A stretch of 64,000 nucleotides of DNA from NCBI GenBank assembly GCA_010645155.1, contig CM021318.1:4056461-4120460 (forward strand), read 5' to 3'. The notes beneath the pieces are model-generated. The model was given only the letters and a program-made list of their open reading frames with translations, searched no databases and was not told where the DNA came from. Positions 32,671-43,815 of the stretch are shown one piece after another. How positions within the stretch are numbered: position 1 is the first letter of the stretch; each line of letters begins with the position of its first letter. Source of the DNA: Tigriopus japonicus (taxonomy: Eukaryota > Arthropoda > Copepoda > Harpacticoida > Harpacticidae). The position numbers were made by a program, and so were the translations under genes.

Positions 32671-34374
32671 TGCAATTGTCTAACACAGCGCTAGCTTGAA
32701 CAAGCTTTCCGTGTTTACCGATCACATCCACGTTGACAACCCCAAATGACGTGGAACTTGAACGTGTAGCTAGTGTGGCCACACTCGTTTCCTTTTGCGA
32801 AGGATGTAGCAACATATTGTGGTTGGACTTGCATCCATCTTTCTTGCATGGTGTTTGATTTCTGCACTGAAATATGCGGTGTCCGGGCCGCAAGCAACTG
32901 AAACAAAGCTTCTTCTCATTAGCTTGCTCTCTTCGTTTTTCCCGGCTCATGTTCTTGAACACATCACAGGATTGGACTTGGTGATTCTTCTTTTCACAAA
33001 TGGAGCAGGGGGTTGTTTCCCTTTCAGCCGTTGTTGACAATGTAGAACTGTAGTTCTGCCATGATTTGGTCTTCACAGGCGTTGATCCTCCTTTTGGTGT
33101 TAACGATGATATTCTTCTGAAATGCCGTGCTCTTGATGAAATCCAATCCCAAAAATCATGTACCGACACAGTCTTCAAAGCCTCACTCCATTGCCTCCAA
33201 ACCGCGTACTCTGACAACGGTAACTTGTCAGTTAACTCGGCAATCACCATTCTTCCACCCGTTTGCTCCACATTGAGCCCAGCAATCAATGCCCGGACCT
33301 GGTCGGCGAATTCTTGAATTGATTCCGATGAGTTTGGTTTAATTGGTGAGAGAGACTTCAGTTCTGCAATGTACATCGCCTGAAGCTGATTTAAACATAT
33401 CCATGAAACCTGGCCAATGCAAAACGTTGCCATCGAAAGTTGGATTTGATTTTAGGATGGTAGTCTCTTCTACAGGCCTCTCCGTCCCTCCTGCTGTCTG
33501 GAGACCTCTTCTGAAATGAGATTTCCCTCAATTTTGCGCGACTTTCCGAGACACGGCTACTCTTTAACTCGGCGACTAAGGCGCTCAATTGCCCCTCCTC
33601 GCAATTTACATCACTGTTCTCGTGATCCTCTATCTTCAGCTCACTCAGAGCTACTTCTTGCTTCAGACCAGTGAGTCTCCTCTGGGCTCTATCAAACGAT
33701 ATGTCCCATTCCGAGTCATCTTGGGGAACAACTTCTTGCAACCGGGTCTTTATTCTTAGTGATGAGTCCAATAAAGTCTCAGCTTGTGATAGCTGTTCCT
33801 TGAATGAATTGGGGTCCTGCCGGTTGATCCCCTTCTCTTCCATCATGGCCATGCCTTGGTCAAGCGAAGTTAGGTTTTCACTCAACACTGCTCTGGCTTC
33901 GTCTAGTACCATCTCGTCTTGCTTCGCCCTGGACCTCGGAGATGCCTCTGGCCCTAAAGGCTGACTGGTTGAACCAAACTCGGACGGCGCTTCGCCTTGC
34001 CTGGACTCCAGATACTCTCGAGCTTGATCCAGAGCTTCGTGGGCATCTCTAGAGACATCTCGTATCCACACCTCAGCCTGTTCCAAGGCCTCGAAATCAT
34101 CTTGGGTTGCAAAATAGTTGATAACATCATCATTGGCGGTTTCAGCTTGCTCCAACAAATCGCTTAGCTTCTGAGCACTCCTTTTGACATGAGTTCGACT
34201 TCCTCTATCCTCAATATCTCTAAGGATTCCCTTTCCAACGATGGTGCATCTCTTCTTCAAAACAGTGCGTTTCTTCTTCAACGAAATGATGCCCGAAGGC
34301 TTCTCCGGAGGAACACTTGAACCCTCTCCCTCTTTTGGTTGAACGTTGATTCCATGCTCTTGATTGGGATCCAT
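32671..34374 (-). pseudogene. BEL/Pao gag and protease start
   Basis: The gag frame begins with ATG at 34374 (MDPNQEHGIN) and has charged, coiled-coil-prone sequence. A frameshift near 33390-33433 moves to a second frame with the capsid-like SESIQEFADQVRALIAGL. Two CCHC zinc knuckles follow: CSICEKKNHQVQSC (33000) and CFSCLRPGHRIFQC (32890). The protease motif begins at LDNCSDS, where the hAT-like element interrupts. The frameshift plus an apparent loss of part of the capsid make this copy non-autonomous. Confidence 0.85.
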
Positions 34375-34684
34375 ATCTGAAGTTCTTATCGGTGAATTGA
34401 CGTCGTCAAGCAGTTTCCAAATCCTCCGGGCACTACCGTTAAAACATTAGATTCTCTTCCGCTTCTAGAACCTTATCCAGAAGTCCAGATCGACAAATCT
34501 TTTTGGTGCTCTAATTTCACCGAAAGTCACCGTAATAAACCAACACGTACTCCAAACGTTCAAGGGTATTTCCAATGTCACATCGAGTTTGCATGTTCCA
34601 TGGTTCCATGCAAAAACTTTCAAACCGTGAATCCACCGTCAAATCCAAATGCACTGTGCTCCATCCGGCTCGAAGGACCACTTT
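34375..34684 (-). other. BEL/Pao 5' leader between LTR and gag
   Basis: Untranslated leader of the element on the minus strand. Adjacent to the LTR is the likely primer-binding region described for the whole element. No other gene seen. Confidence 0.6.
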
Positions 34685-34949
34685 TGTTCTGCCCTTCGAC
34701 CTCACTGTCTAATAATCAATGTAGCGGACTGTATTCTGATAGTTTAATTTCTTCGTTGTAATGAAATAACAAATTATAACCCAGCTTTCATAACCACGTT
34801 GCTCTGATGGATTCTGATTTTCGACTCCCCTTTCCCCGATCCGTCTTCCATCGATTAGCACCTTCGAACGCAACATTTAATTAATGGTCAAAAACTCGTT
34901 CCTCCGTTGCCTTGATTGTTGAACATGAACTCGCCCGTCCGTCCATCCA
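34685..34949 (-). repeat. right (5') LTR of the BEL/Pao element
   Basis: 265 bp, starts TG and ends CA, intact. Because the element reads on the minus strand this is the promoter-bearing 5' LTR. It abuts the CGTGC target duplication and the second half of the LINE. Confidence 0.9.
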
Positions 34950-34954
34950 CGTGC

Positions 34955-36132
34955 CTCAATCTAGCTCCAGTCCACCGCTCAACCCCGAGCCTGGCTCTAG
35001 AAATCATTTTTCAATTAGAACCACTTCACCTTAAAATAAAAGAACTGGCTCTGAACACAATGATAAGAACGAAAAACCAGATCAAATCGTGCTGGCAAGG
35101 AATTGGTTCTGTGAAACGGAAAGGTCACATGAAGTACTGGGAGGACACCCAAGCTGAAATGAAAATATGTCTGATCCCAAGTCAACACATAACCCCGATT
35201 AGAAATTGGCAAATGCAACACAAAGTAAGCTCCGATCCACAAATGGGACTTGATGGCTCAGAAAAACACGTCATTATCTATTGTTATACTGACGGCTCCA
35301 AAATTAAAGACCGGGCTGGATTTGGTCTAGTCATAATTCTAAACAACAAAGTTCTGCACAAACACTCAGAATATCTGGGCTCTACGGCCACAATCTTCCA
35401 AGCGGAGGTGTATGCTCTCGAGCGGGCATGCTTATGGCTACTCAAACAAAGAAACCAAAGAATTATTATTAAAAGTGATAGCTTTTCGGCAATTCAAGCC
35501 ATCCATGGGAAGATGATTACTTCCCAGGGTGTGCTAAAAGTAAGACAACTACTTGACAGACTCAGCAAGAAAAATAGAGTAACAGTCCAATGGATCAAAG
35601 CCCACTACGGGCTGAAAGGTAACGAAATTGCAGACAACTTAGCAAAGAAAGGGGCGGAACAAATTTGCTTTGGTCCCGAACCTTTTCTCCCAGTTTCTCG
35701 AAACATTTACAAAGAAGCAATTAAGATAGAGGTTAGCAAACAATGGGTAAAACAATGGACTAAATCGCCTTCATGCAGGCAAACCAAAATGTTTATTCCC
35801 CAAACCAAATTAAAAAAAATACTAATGCTTTAGGAACAATCCCTAGGCCAGAACTAGGCAAAATCATACAATTTACAACGGGACATTGCTATTTACAAAG
35901 ACATAGACATATTCAAGACGAAGAAAACGATCCGAGTTGCCGACTGTGCAACGAGGAAGACGAGACTCCCTGGCATTTACTAAGTGAATGCCCAGGTTTA
36001 ATAACTAGGCGTTGGGCTAGTTTCCAACATCCGACTTTGCCACATATGCCCGAGTGGTCACTTAAGCAGCTCCTCGGATTCCTCAAGGGATCTATCATAT
36101 GGGAGATGCTTGACTTTCGGGGGCAACAGTAA
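34955..36132 (+). pseudogene. I-like LINE second half: RNase H and C-terminal zinc motif
   Basis: The frame continues LNLAPVHRSTPSLALEII, then RNase H with CYTDGSKIKDRAGFG (first Asp), IFQAEVYALERA (Glu), IIIKSDSFSAIQA (Asp) and VTVQWIKAHYGLKGNEIADN (His/Asp). A frameshift near 35790-35830 precedes the last part, which reads CRLCNEEDETPWHLLSECPG, a CCHC-like C-terminal motif. RNase H removes the RNA template after target-primed reverse transcription. A full-length parent elsewhere in the genome is expected. Confidence 0.85.
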
Positions 36133-36247
36133 AAAATGACTGGAAGGAGCGGGATTATCTCTTAATTGGGACACCCTTTAACGGCTGGCAGCTCTAATCT
36201 GCTAACCGGCTCTTAACAAACAAACAAACAAACAAAGGAGACAAAGG

Positions 36248-36860
36248 AACATAAAATAAAGCATCAAATATCACAAAATTTTATCATCTGTTTCACAATT
36301 TCTACCCAACTTGCACTGATTGAAGATTTGGTCAACCCATAGAGGACTGTAAACTGGAGACCGCTCCTCGATTGGCCGTTTACGTTAGTAGGGAAGTCTT
36401 TCCCAAGCACAGTGGATTGCATAGCTCTCACTGATGAAATGCCAAGATTTTAAATGCATTTTTCAACATCAAAGTGTCAAAATGCACAACTTTCATTAAA
36501 TCAATTATTATATGTCAAGTTAAATAAAATTATTAAATCCCTAAACAAATTACTAACAATTCCAAAACTGAAGTGATAGCTATCAAAAGAAGCTATAGAT
36601 AGGCATAGACATAAAATTTTATTCATATATCTCAAGCAGATGTTTAGGTATAGCAGTTCAATGAAATCCAAAATAATGTTCATTAATCATGTAAAGACAT
36701 AGAAAGTAAATCTTTGCTACTTCTAGATCCTTCAATAGTTTCCCAAATCATTAGATGTAAACTAAGTTTGTTGGCTTGATGTAGGATTTTTTGATGTCTT
36801 TATCAGTCAATATTAGGCATTCAGCAAGGTTAATCAAGGATGGCTCAAGCCAGGATTACT
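36248..36860. other. no feature seen
   Basis: AT-rich DNA following the LINE; no frame or repeat recognised. Confidence 0.3.
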
Positions 36861-36862
36861 TT

Positions 36863-36970
36863 CAAAATACACACTAGGTCCGATTAGTACAATGGAAATT
36901 CAACGGAACAATATATTTGTTGCAAAAACCTCACATTTTAGTACAGTGATCGGACCTAGTGTGTATTTTT
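36863..36970. repeat. 108-bp foldback with ACACACTAGGTCCGAT arms
   Basis: AAAATACACACTAGGTCCGA at 36863 is complementary to TCGGACCTAGTGTGTATTTT ending near 36970. About 50 bp separate the arms. Likely a very small MITE. Confidence 0.75.
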
Positions 36971-37850
36971 GAAATCCGTCCTGAAGTACAGTGGTTCCTG
37001 GGTTAATTGACTCCAATTCGTAAGCAGACTCATGAAACATATTTTCCTCAAACTTCCAATTCCACCTCCAAAAATATGTCTTTCTTCAGGTAATTCAAAC
37101 CTTGAATATTTGCTCAAGAGAGCACTTTTATGAGGAAAGAGTGAGCACTTCAAATCCAAAAATATGAAGTTAAGCATAACTTCATATTTGGTTTACACAA
37201 ACACTAATGCAATACAAAAAGTTATCCAGCACAGTATTCTACTTGTTGCTGAACTTAGATTTAATCAAATACTTAGATAACATTATTTTCACAAGGTGAG
37301 AGAGTGGCCTTTTAATCATAAGAAAAACAGTCTTTTATTCCTTTTATTAAATCATTAGCATGGACTTGCTGAGATGCCATGCAATGAGTTGCAAGATGAT
37401 ATGGCCTTCTTGAAGCCTTTATTTATGAGGGTCTGGAGGTATGGTTGGCAACTATACAGGGATAGACATACAATTACTTGGCTCAACTTGAAGTTGTTCC
37501 TAATTCTCCGTGATGGCGTGACTCTGAATTTGTAATTCAGCAATCAGTTCCAGTAATATATAACCAAAGGTTCTTACATGAGGAAAGCTTGGCTTATGGG
37601 TTCAATCATTCTTCTTTTATTGGACGTTCATCCTCCCCAACAATCAGCCTGCTTTCACTTTTCTTTTTAGCTCTTTTAGAATTTTTTGCCATTTTTTTCA
37701 AGCTTTTTTTATAAGAATGTTTGGAATTTTTGGCTCCTTTTCCCAATTTTCCAAGTTGCCTGATTTTCTTCTCCAACCAAATGAGGCTTTTTTCAAACTT
37801 GGTTATTTTTTTGCAAATTCGTAGGATTTTCAGAACAATCTGAAAATAGA
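36971..37850. other. no feature seen
   Basis: AT-rich spacer; nothing assigned. Confidence 0.3.
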
Positions 37851-37852
37851 GG

Positions 37853-38092
37853 AGACGTGGTGTCGTGGTTAGCGCAGTTTCCTAAAGTGAGAGAGGTCCC
37901 AGGTTCGATTCTCCTCCCCGACCTTTCTCAAGGAAACTTTAAGACGTTAATTCACACCCACAGACGGAGAACCATTCTGATACCGGACATGAGAATGCCT
38001 ATCGGAACAATTTGGACGATGTGATGGCTGGCTTCGCTGGCCGGGCGAGGCTCAACCCTCCGACCCTAGCACCAACACTCCCAAAAAAAAAT
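37853..38092 (+). repeat. tRNA-derived SINE (family 2)
   Basis: The head GTGTCGTGGTTAGCGCAGTT (A-box-like) and CCCAGGTTCGATTCTCC (B-box-like), spaced as in a tRNA, begin a 240-bp element. A unique GC-richer body follows (CTTCGCTGGCCGGGCGAGGC) and then an A-rich 3' end. The tRNA-like part does not form a proper acceptor stem, so it is a SINE head and not a working tRNA gene. Unrelated to SINE family 1. Confidence 0.8.
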
Positions 38093-38675
38093 ATATCCCC
38101 AGCTAAGGCAAAAAATGGAGCCTCTGGCTAGCCTTTCACATTCTCCATTAAAGTATAGGTTCAGGCTTAAAAAAACGATTGTAGGTGCACTTGTTTGGTG
38201 GGAAAAGCAGGTATGCCTCAAACTACTGTAACTGACAGTGCTCATTTGATCAAGCTGAGATTAAATTAAGCGTACAAGCTTTCAATTACCAGCCATACAA
38301 GTGGTTTAATTTGATTTTTCTCTGGCCAGCCAAGAAATTGAAGAACGGCTTCAATGCCAATGGCTACGGCATCCACGCCTTCCTTGATCCCTGCTCAATC
38401 TGTAATATGCAAAAAGCCAACATCACGGAGTGACTTTATTTTCTTGACCGTTTATTAATAAAAAATGAAGAGAAAAGCGTTAAAAACCATTTTTTCAAGT
38501 CTAGAAGGACCCTCTCAATTGTTTAAGGTCCAAAAATTTAGTGTTTTTGGTGTATTTAAGATTTGACTCTTTTTTAGCTCTCTTCCCAAGAAAAGTTAAC
38601 TCTTTTAGCTCCAAATTTTGCCCCAAAACTGAAGTTTATATCTCTTTTTGATCTTCAACAGTTGGTCACGCTGCA
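38093..38675. other. no feature seen
   Basis: AT-rich spacer with no gene or clear repeat. Confidence 0.3.
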
Positions 38676-39000
38676 CACAATGAACCATGAACAAATGTCA
38701 GCTTGTTCCCCCAAATCAGCAGCTCTTGTGTTCACATTGCTGACAGATGGTGATTTTTAATGCCACTCTTTGGCAAATGTTAAGCATATTCTTGACAGCA
38801 TTATTTCTCCAAAATGTGCGATTTTATTAACATAATGCCGTTACAAAGAAATTTAAGCTTCTAAGCAAATACCTGAAGTTTTGCCAAACAGTAAATTAAA
38901 ACCCCACTCACTAGCTGGCAACTGCGTCTCAATTTGACCACAAGAGGTGCTGATTTGGGGGAACAAGGTGACATTTTGTTCATGGTTAATTGGATAGGAA
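38676..39000. repeat. inverted repeat with about 90-bp imperfect arms
   Basis: GAACCATGAACAAATGTCAG then TTGTTCCCCCAAATCAGCAG (38681-38725) is mirrored by CTGATTTGGGGGAACAAGGT and TTTTGTTCATGGTTAAT (38949-38992). About 200 bp lie between. Structure of a foldback or MITE; no target duplication identified. Confidence 0.65.
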
Positions 39001-39300
39001 TTTCAGGCGTATCCATTTCAAAACTGCTGAAAATACTTGTAGTTCTGAACACTGGATGCTTGTAGTTGTAGTTTGCTGAGTAGGTCAGCCTATTTTGGCA
39101 AATTCAAGTTTTTTCCATCTAAGCATTCATTTAGTGATTTTAGGGCCCTGGAAACAATCTCTATTTTTACGTTTAGATACCTCTGCTTTCACCTGATCGA
39201 TAATACTGTATGTTCAGTTTATTTATTAGAAAATGAAAATCACAAAATCAAAGAAACATAAAAACTAATTCATTTCTCTCAATGGGAAATATTTTCATTT

Positions 39301-39791
39301 TTTGAAATGAACATTTTTGAAATTGAATTTAGCGGTTGTTTCGCCGGTTAACCACTGGATCGACGGTGAAGCTCTTCTCGTCAGAGAAGAACACGATCTC
39401 GGGCGCTTTTTTTCAAATAATTCAGCAGCTTCGTATCAGCTCCAGACGATTTTTCCGGCCAACCTCAGATAATAGAGGCCGTCGCTTGACAACTAGGGAG
39501 GGACCTCCGGCCTCGCGTACGACCTTGCTTCTTCGTCTCCATCTTCGGGTCGACAGCGTACTTCTTTGCACACGCGGGTGCTTCTTTAAGTAACGTTTGA
39601 TGGGTTTTCCAATGGTTCCTAACGTTTTTGGCCTCTGATTTTTGGCTCGATTAGCAAAAGCTGGCCATCGCGAATCCGGCGTCGAACTTTGCAGACAGTC
39701 GTCCTGCCGACGCCCAAGGCCTCGCAGACGTCGCTAGTCTTGGTGCTGGTGCGCAGCAGCGCTTCGATGGACTCTTGCTTGAAGTTCGACA
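39301..39791 (-). pseudogene. 5' part of a mariner transposase (relic)
   Basis: Minus strand from ATG at 39791 reads MSNFKQESIEALLRTSTKTS and VCEALGVGRTTVCKVRRRIR, a mariner helix-turn-helix domain. After stops and frameshifts it reaches the first catalytic block SLTRRASPSIQWLTGETTA (frameshifted) near 39340-39390, where the neighbouring frame gives the D-E-K-S-F-T-V-D-P-V-V-N-R-R-N-N-R order of residues. The 3' half with the second and third aspartates is missing. Confidence 0.72.
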
Positions 39792-39899
39792 TGTCGAAAA
39801 ATCAAGCGATTTTCGCAAAACTACTGTTTGTCTTGAAGAGAATAAACAGACGCTTCGATTTTGGCGAGAAAATTTAATATCGGTCAATTAAAAGTGTGT

Positions 39900-40900
39900 C
39901 TAAAAGGCCTTTAAACGTGATGTGCGCGAATTAATTCCCCACCCGTTACACCTACGTATATTTGCAGATATCAACAGTCATGCATCAGATAGAATATTGA
40001 TGAAGGGACTCAAAATGGACTACTGGTATTTTCAACAGAATCTGGGCATGAATACACCAGAAATTCTTTTATAATTGTCAAGCTTTTCAGGCCAAACTTG
40101 AAGTAATTTAACTTTCAATTCAACTAAATTTTGACCGTTGCTATCTTCGAATTCGTGCAAATAATGGAATGTGAGAGATGTTGTCACAAAAAATGCACTA
40201 TATGTGGGTACGTCATAGCTGCACTCTTATATTACAGTGGACTGTTCCAATTGATTGATAATGGAGCATCATCTTCACTCACTGGAAGATTTAGTTTGAT
40301 CATGCAATCTTTGAGTTTTCTTTCTTGCACACTGGATTATGGTCTGTAATGCTTTCGAAATCGGATTCAACCCTGTGGTTGGAACTGAGGGAAAGCCTAT
40401 TGGCTATTCCAAGAATCTGAAGCCCAGATTGCAAATGAGGTTTTCAATCATTAGACAAAACACATAAATGAGCCGAACACACAAGTCAATTGTTTTTATT
40501 CTTCTCTTATCCTTGAAGAGGTATGCCATTTCGGAAACCACTTGTTAAACAACAACACAAAAACTCCCTTTTGAATTGAGTAATCTTCAAAAACAAAGCA
40601 TTTCTTATTACAAGTTATGGATTGAATGTACAGTATTTAGTTCTCAAAATGAACACTTATTCTATTCACGGCTTGCTATTTAAGAGCATGGACATTAGTT
40701 TCATCTGACATTGTCAAGTGAATCAAGATACGAACAAGTTACAATTGGTAAGCTTGTGAAAAAACGTCTATCCAAGTTTTATCCAATCAGCTGAAAAAGA
40801 AAACACACTGTCATGAGAAACCTACTGACTTTAAAAGAAAAATAAATTCTTAAATGAACGGTGAAACGAATCGTTGTTATAAGTTTCAAACAGACCAAAC
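39900..40900. other. no feature seen
   Basis: AT-rich DNA; short frames only. Confidence 0.3.
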
Positions 40901-40905
40901 ACTCC

Positions 40906-41155
40906 TCAATTCATTACCTATTGGGTCCTTTAACGAGCAACTGACTGGGAGGTCACAGTACATAAGACTGGGAGGTCACCTTAGTAATACAGCTCCAAAT
41001 ATTGCACCCTGACTCAAACGTTTGACCTATCTTCGAACTTCTCAATGTATATAAGACACGTAAGAACAAAAATTTTGCGTATTAAAGCTCAAAGGTTGCA
41101 CGTGTTTTCCATTTCACTGGTTACGCTTAAAGGACTCAATAATGATTTTGCTCCC
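40906..41155 (+). repeat. repeat inverted at 43600-43815 (left arm)
   Basis: GGGTCCTTTAACGAGCAACT GACTGGGAGGTCAC, TACAGCTCCAAATATTGCACCC, and TTTTCCATTTCACTGGTTACGC recur as the reverse complement at 43600-43815. About 2.5 kb separates the arms. No coding capacity. Confidence 0.65.
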
Positions 41156-41234
41156 CTCGTCCAAAACACCAGATTTCAATGAACACATGATTTCAATCAA
41201 ATACTGATGGGGCTAATAGCAGCAATAGAGACCA

Positions 41235-41335
41235 GTGATGGCATATGAATAAAAGCCATGTTCTGCCACCTGGGAGAAAATGATGGCAGAAAGTGGCTTT
41301 TATTCATGCGAAAAAAAGTGGCAGAAAATGGCCAT
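41235..41335. repeat. GGCAGAAA foldback repeat, copy 1
   Basis: CAGTGATGGCATATGAATAA then AAGCCATGTTCTGCCACC folds back on GGCAGAAAGTGGCTTTTATT. A closer, more symmetrical version is at 51453-51530. The CAGTGATGGC end resembles hAT TIRs, but no target duplication is visible. Confidence 0.6.
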
Positions 41336-41554
41336 GACGAACTCAATATAATCCTTGTGTGATGGACCACGTCTTACAAGATATATTTGGTACAGAACGA
41401 ATTATGATCCCACAGATGGTTTTCTGAAATCCTAACTTGAGTTGTGAACACTTCAACACTCATCAAACAAGTGTTTTCTATTGTGTCATTTCAGTATCTA
41501 GGACGTGAATAATCCATAGAACGTTACCTATTTGCATTCCCGTTTATGTTTTAG

Positions 41555-41698
41555 ATCAATCCAAGCTTTGGCAACCTTTACATGTTTTGCTCATTACACC
41601 TCATCAATTGAAGAATGGCGCACCAAAAGCTATCGTTGTCTAATGTGGTTGGACGGCGTGGATTACCGTGTCAATAATGTCATTGCTCTCTGTCACAG
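41555..41698 (+). CDS. possible isolated exon, perhaps dynein AAA5
   Basis: The stretch lies between an acceptor (CGTTTATGTTTTAG) and a donor (CACAG|GTAAGA) and is open for 48 codons in the phase needed to follow the exon ending at 17556. It contains YTSSIEEWRTKSY and MWLDGVDYRVNNVIALCHR. These loosely follow the AAA5 pattern in which a basic -D---W- segment precedes l--ld--fl--ie-ai--G. The similarity is weak, and the implied intron of 24 kb is long for this gene. It could equally be a chance open frame or part of another gene. Confidence 0.35.
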
Positions 41699-41990
41699 GT
41701 AAGACTTGGCTTAACTAGCAACTCTTTTTTTCACCTTGGTCAACACTGTTTGGGATGAATTCAACGGGGCAAAGATTTTTGTACAAGGGTAACTCGTAAG
41801 GATGAGCAAAACACATAAAAATATTTTTGAAAACATAAATCACAGTAAACACTCATTTTTTCGCCTTTTGCAAATTTTAGCATTTATTTGCGTTTTTTGC
41901 GAATTCGAAATTTACAAGTTGGGAAAATGCTATTTATTTTAAATAAATTTCAAATTTTGAAAGATTTTCAAATTTGATGAGTAGATTTCA

Positions 41991-42092
41991 GGAAGCCAGA
42001 GTGGTTTAAGGGTTACCGAAAAGGTAAGCGCTTCCCTAGACGACGTAGGTCCGAATCCTTTAGGATTAAATCGAGCTGTTAGGAGAAATCCT
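41991..42092 (+). repeat. SINE family 1, truncated copy
   Basis: GGAAGCCAGAGTGGTTTAAG head, GCGCTTCCCTAGACGACGTA GG then TCCGAATCC, and AGCTGTTAGGAGAAATCC. The 3' tail is missing because a foldback element follows directly. Confidence 0.7.
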
Positions 42093-42550
42093 TTTCCAAG
42101 AAGCACGGAAATCATGGAGTGGGAGGCTAGCAATGAGAATTATGATTTCCAGCAGGAACGAAGGTCTGCAAATGAGACCTGGCTTGCATTGAGAAGAACA
42201 CGTTTTTCAAATTTCAGCCCAATCGAATGCCGGAGTGAAAAGTTATGCCTTCTCAAACTTATGTACTGAAGAGAGCATAGAATGAATGAACTCGCCCTTT
42301 TGTGGTAAAACGATTACCACAAAAGGGCTAGTTCATTCATTCTCGGTAGGATTTGCACTGAACTTTGAGTGAGCATAACTTTTGTCCCCGACGCTCGATT
42401 GAGCCGAAAATTGAAATATGTTATCTTGTCAACATGTGCAAGGTCTCATTTGCAGAAGAACGTTATTGAATTGTTCTTACTGGAAATCATTATTCTCATT
42501 GCTAGCCTCCCACTCCATGATTCCAGTGCCTTTTCTAAGGAAACCAGAGT
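42093..42550. mobile_element. large foldback: about 225-bp inverted arms, almost no loop
   Basis: Left-arm landmarks ATCATGGAGTGGGAGGCTAG (42112), TGCAAATGAGACC (42168), AGTTATGC (42240) and ATGAATGAACTCGCCCTTTT (42281) reappear in reverse complement at 42310-42535. The centre, CCTTTTGTGGTAAAACGATT then ACCACAAAAGG, is a perfect stem with a 6-nt loop. The arms differ by scattered substitutions, so it is an old inverted duplication or a foldback transposon. The frames across it are not gene-like. Confidence 0.75.
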
Positions 42551-43149
42551 AAAGAGTGTCATGATTCGGCCCTGATTCACGACCTCTGGTAGCGGAATGG
42601 GCAAGACCGTTGGTGCAAAAGTCGAAAAATACTTAAGACGTATTAGTAAGTTTGAATGGCTCTCCTCCCACCCCGGGGCCTTAAAAAACCAGCCATTAGG
42701 TGGAAATTATAGAAAATTGTACTCAGATTTGGTGTTAACATTTAAAAATATTATAAATTTGCCTCATTACAATGTTATTGTAAGTTTCAAGGACTAGTAT
42801 CTAGACCTACTATCACTAACCATTACGAGAACGAGGAGATGAAAGAGAAAAGGAGAAGGCCTCCTTTTTGCTACATTTGCGGGACTCAAGGTGATCATTT
42901 TCAGACATTCAAAAAGGGAGGGTATGAAGCCTTAAGTACAATGCCTTTTTTTATTAGTGTGACAAACTGAAAAAATCAATATTGGTTGATCTGCAGAACA
43001 AAAACATCAAGTTTGAGTAACGCGTTGCACAAAGAAAGGCCAAGAACTACCCATGGAAGGTGTAAGAACATAGTAAATAAACTGGCTGCCTTAGTACTCA
43101 CTAGAACTACAATTTTGAACTTCGACGGTTTATACTGGCTGCTTGTCGC

Positions 43150-43420
43150 TTTGGCCTGTGCCGTCGGCGAGAGAAAAAGGGGACAACTTGGCTCAGCTGC
43201 GCTAGGCTGAAGATCAACCACGTGCTCAGAAGTAACGACGTTTTATCGCATGGAGAAAAAAGTTCGTAGGGTACGCTGAGTTCGTTCAAAATTTGGCCAC
43301 GGTGGCAAAATTTTGAAAAGTTCGAAATTCCCACCATTTTAGGGTGTAGTTTCCACCTGATGAAGCAAAGTTGTCCTCCTTTTTCTTGCGCGAAGCGAGG
43401 TCTAGCCATTATATGGTATG
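43150..43420 (+). repeat. dispersed repeat (family C), copy 2
   Basis: Same order as 21985-22310: GCCGTCGGCGAGAGAAAAAG, GTGCTCAGAAGTAACGACG, TTTGGCCACGGTGGCAAAAT, AGGTCTAGCCATTATATGGT. Confidence 0.75.
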
Positions 43421-43443
43421 TGTAACTAACGCGTTATTGAAAA

Positions 43444-43496
43444 GGCTTTGAGTAAGTGCTCCCCAGACGGCATAGGTTCGAATCCTGTAGAATTCA
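43444..43496 (+). repeat. SINE family 1 fragment
   Basis: Only the region around the B-box-like motif remains: AGTAAGTGCTCCCCAGACGG then GGTTCGAATCCTGT. Confidence 0.65.
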
Positions 43497-43599
43497 ATGG
43501 GACTGGCACAAAGATTGATTACGAGAGCGTTTTAAATCATACTACTAGTGGTAAAATAGGGCCGTTTCTGTGTTGAGTTGCTCAGCCCATTTGCCAAAT

Positions 43600-43815
43600 T
43601 CAAGTCATTTCCATACAGTCCTTTAAGCACAACCAGTAAAATAGAACGTGCAATCGTGCTTTGTTAATCAAATTTTCAGTTCTCACGTGTCCAATAAATG
43701 TTGAGAAGCTCGAAAATTGGTAAAGCTTTTGTGTCTGGGTGCAATTTCCGGAGCTGTATTTATTTGGTGACCTCCCAGTCAGCTCATCGTTAAAGGACCG
43801 TATTTTAGAGTGTTT
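43600..43815 (-). repeat. right arm of the inverted repeat begun at 40906
   Basis: Contains GTGACCTCCCAGTCAGCTCA and GTTAAAGGACC, the reverse complement of the left arm. Confidence 0.65.

Larger units (their letters stand above)
26058..34949 (-). mobile_element. BEL/Pao LTR retrotransposon, recent
   Basis: Two LTRs (26058-26089 plus 27364-27596; and 34685-34949, 265 bp, TG...CA) differ by only two substitutions that I can see. A 5-bp duplication CGTGC (26053-26057, 34950-34954) flanks the element. Just inside the 5' LTR on the minus strand is TGGTCCTTCGAGCCGGATGG, a likely primer-binding region. Just before the 3' LTR is a purine tract (GGCGGGGGGGA, complement of 27597-27607). The coding order on the minus strand is gag, protease, reverse transcriptase, RNase H, integrase. 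Two later insertions interrupt it: 26090-27355 in the left LTR and 31473-32662 in the protease region. Confidence 0.92.
25256..36235 (+). mobile_element. 5'-truncated I-like LINE, split by a BEL/Pao insertion
   Basis: LINE sequence occupies 25256-26057 and 34955-36235. The whole is flanked by a perfect 12-bp duplication AGGAGACAAAGG (25244-25255 and 36236-36247), and the 3' end carries an (AAAC)n tail at about 36216-36235, both typical of LINEs. The 5' end is truncated inside the reverse transcriptase. The two halves join in frame across the BEL/Pao target site, which proves that the LTR element came later. Confidence 0.9.

Noticed and set aside
37856..37930. tRNA gene
   Set aside because: A- and B-box-like motifs are present, but there is no proper acceptor stem, and the sequence continues into a SINE body with an A-rich end.
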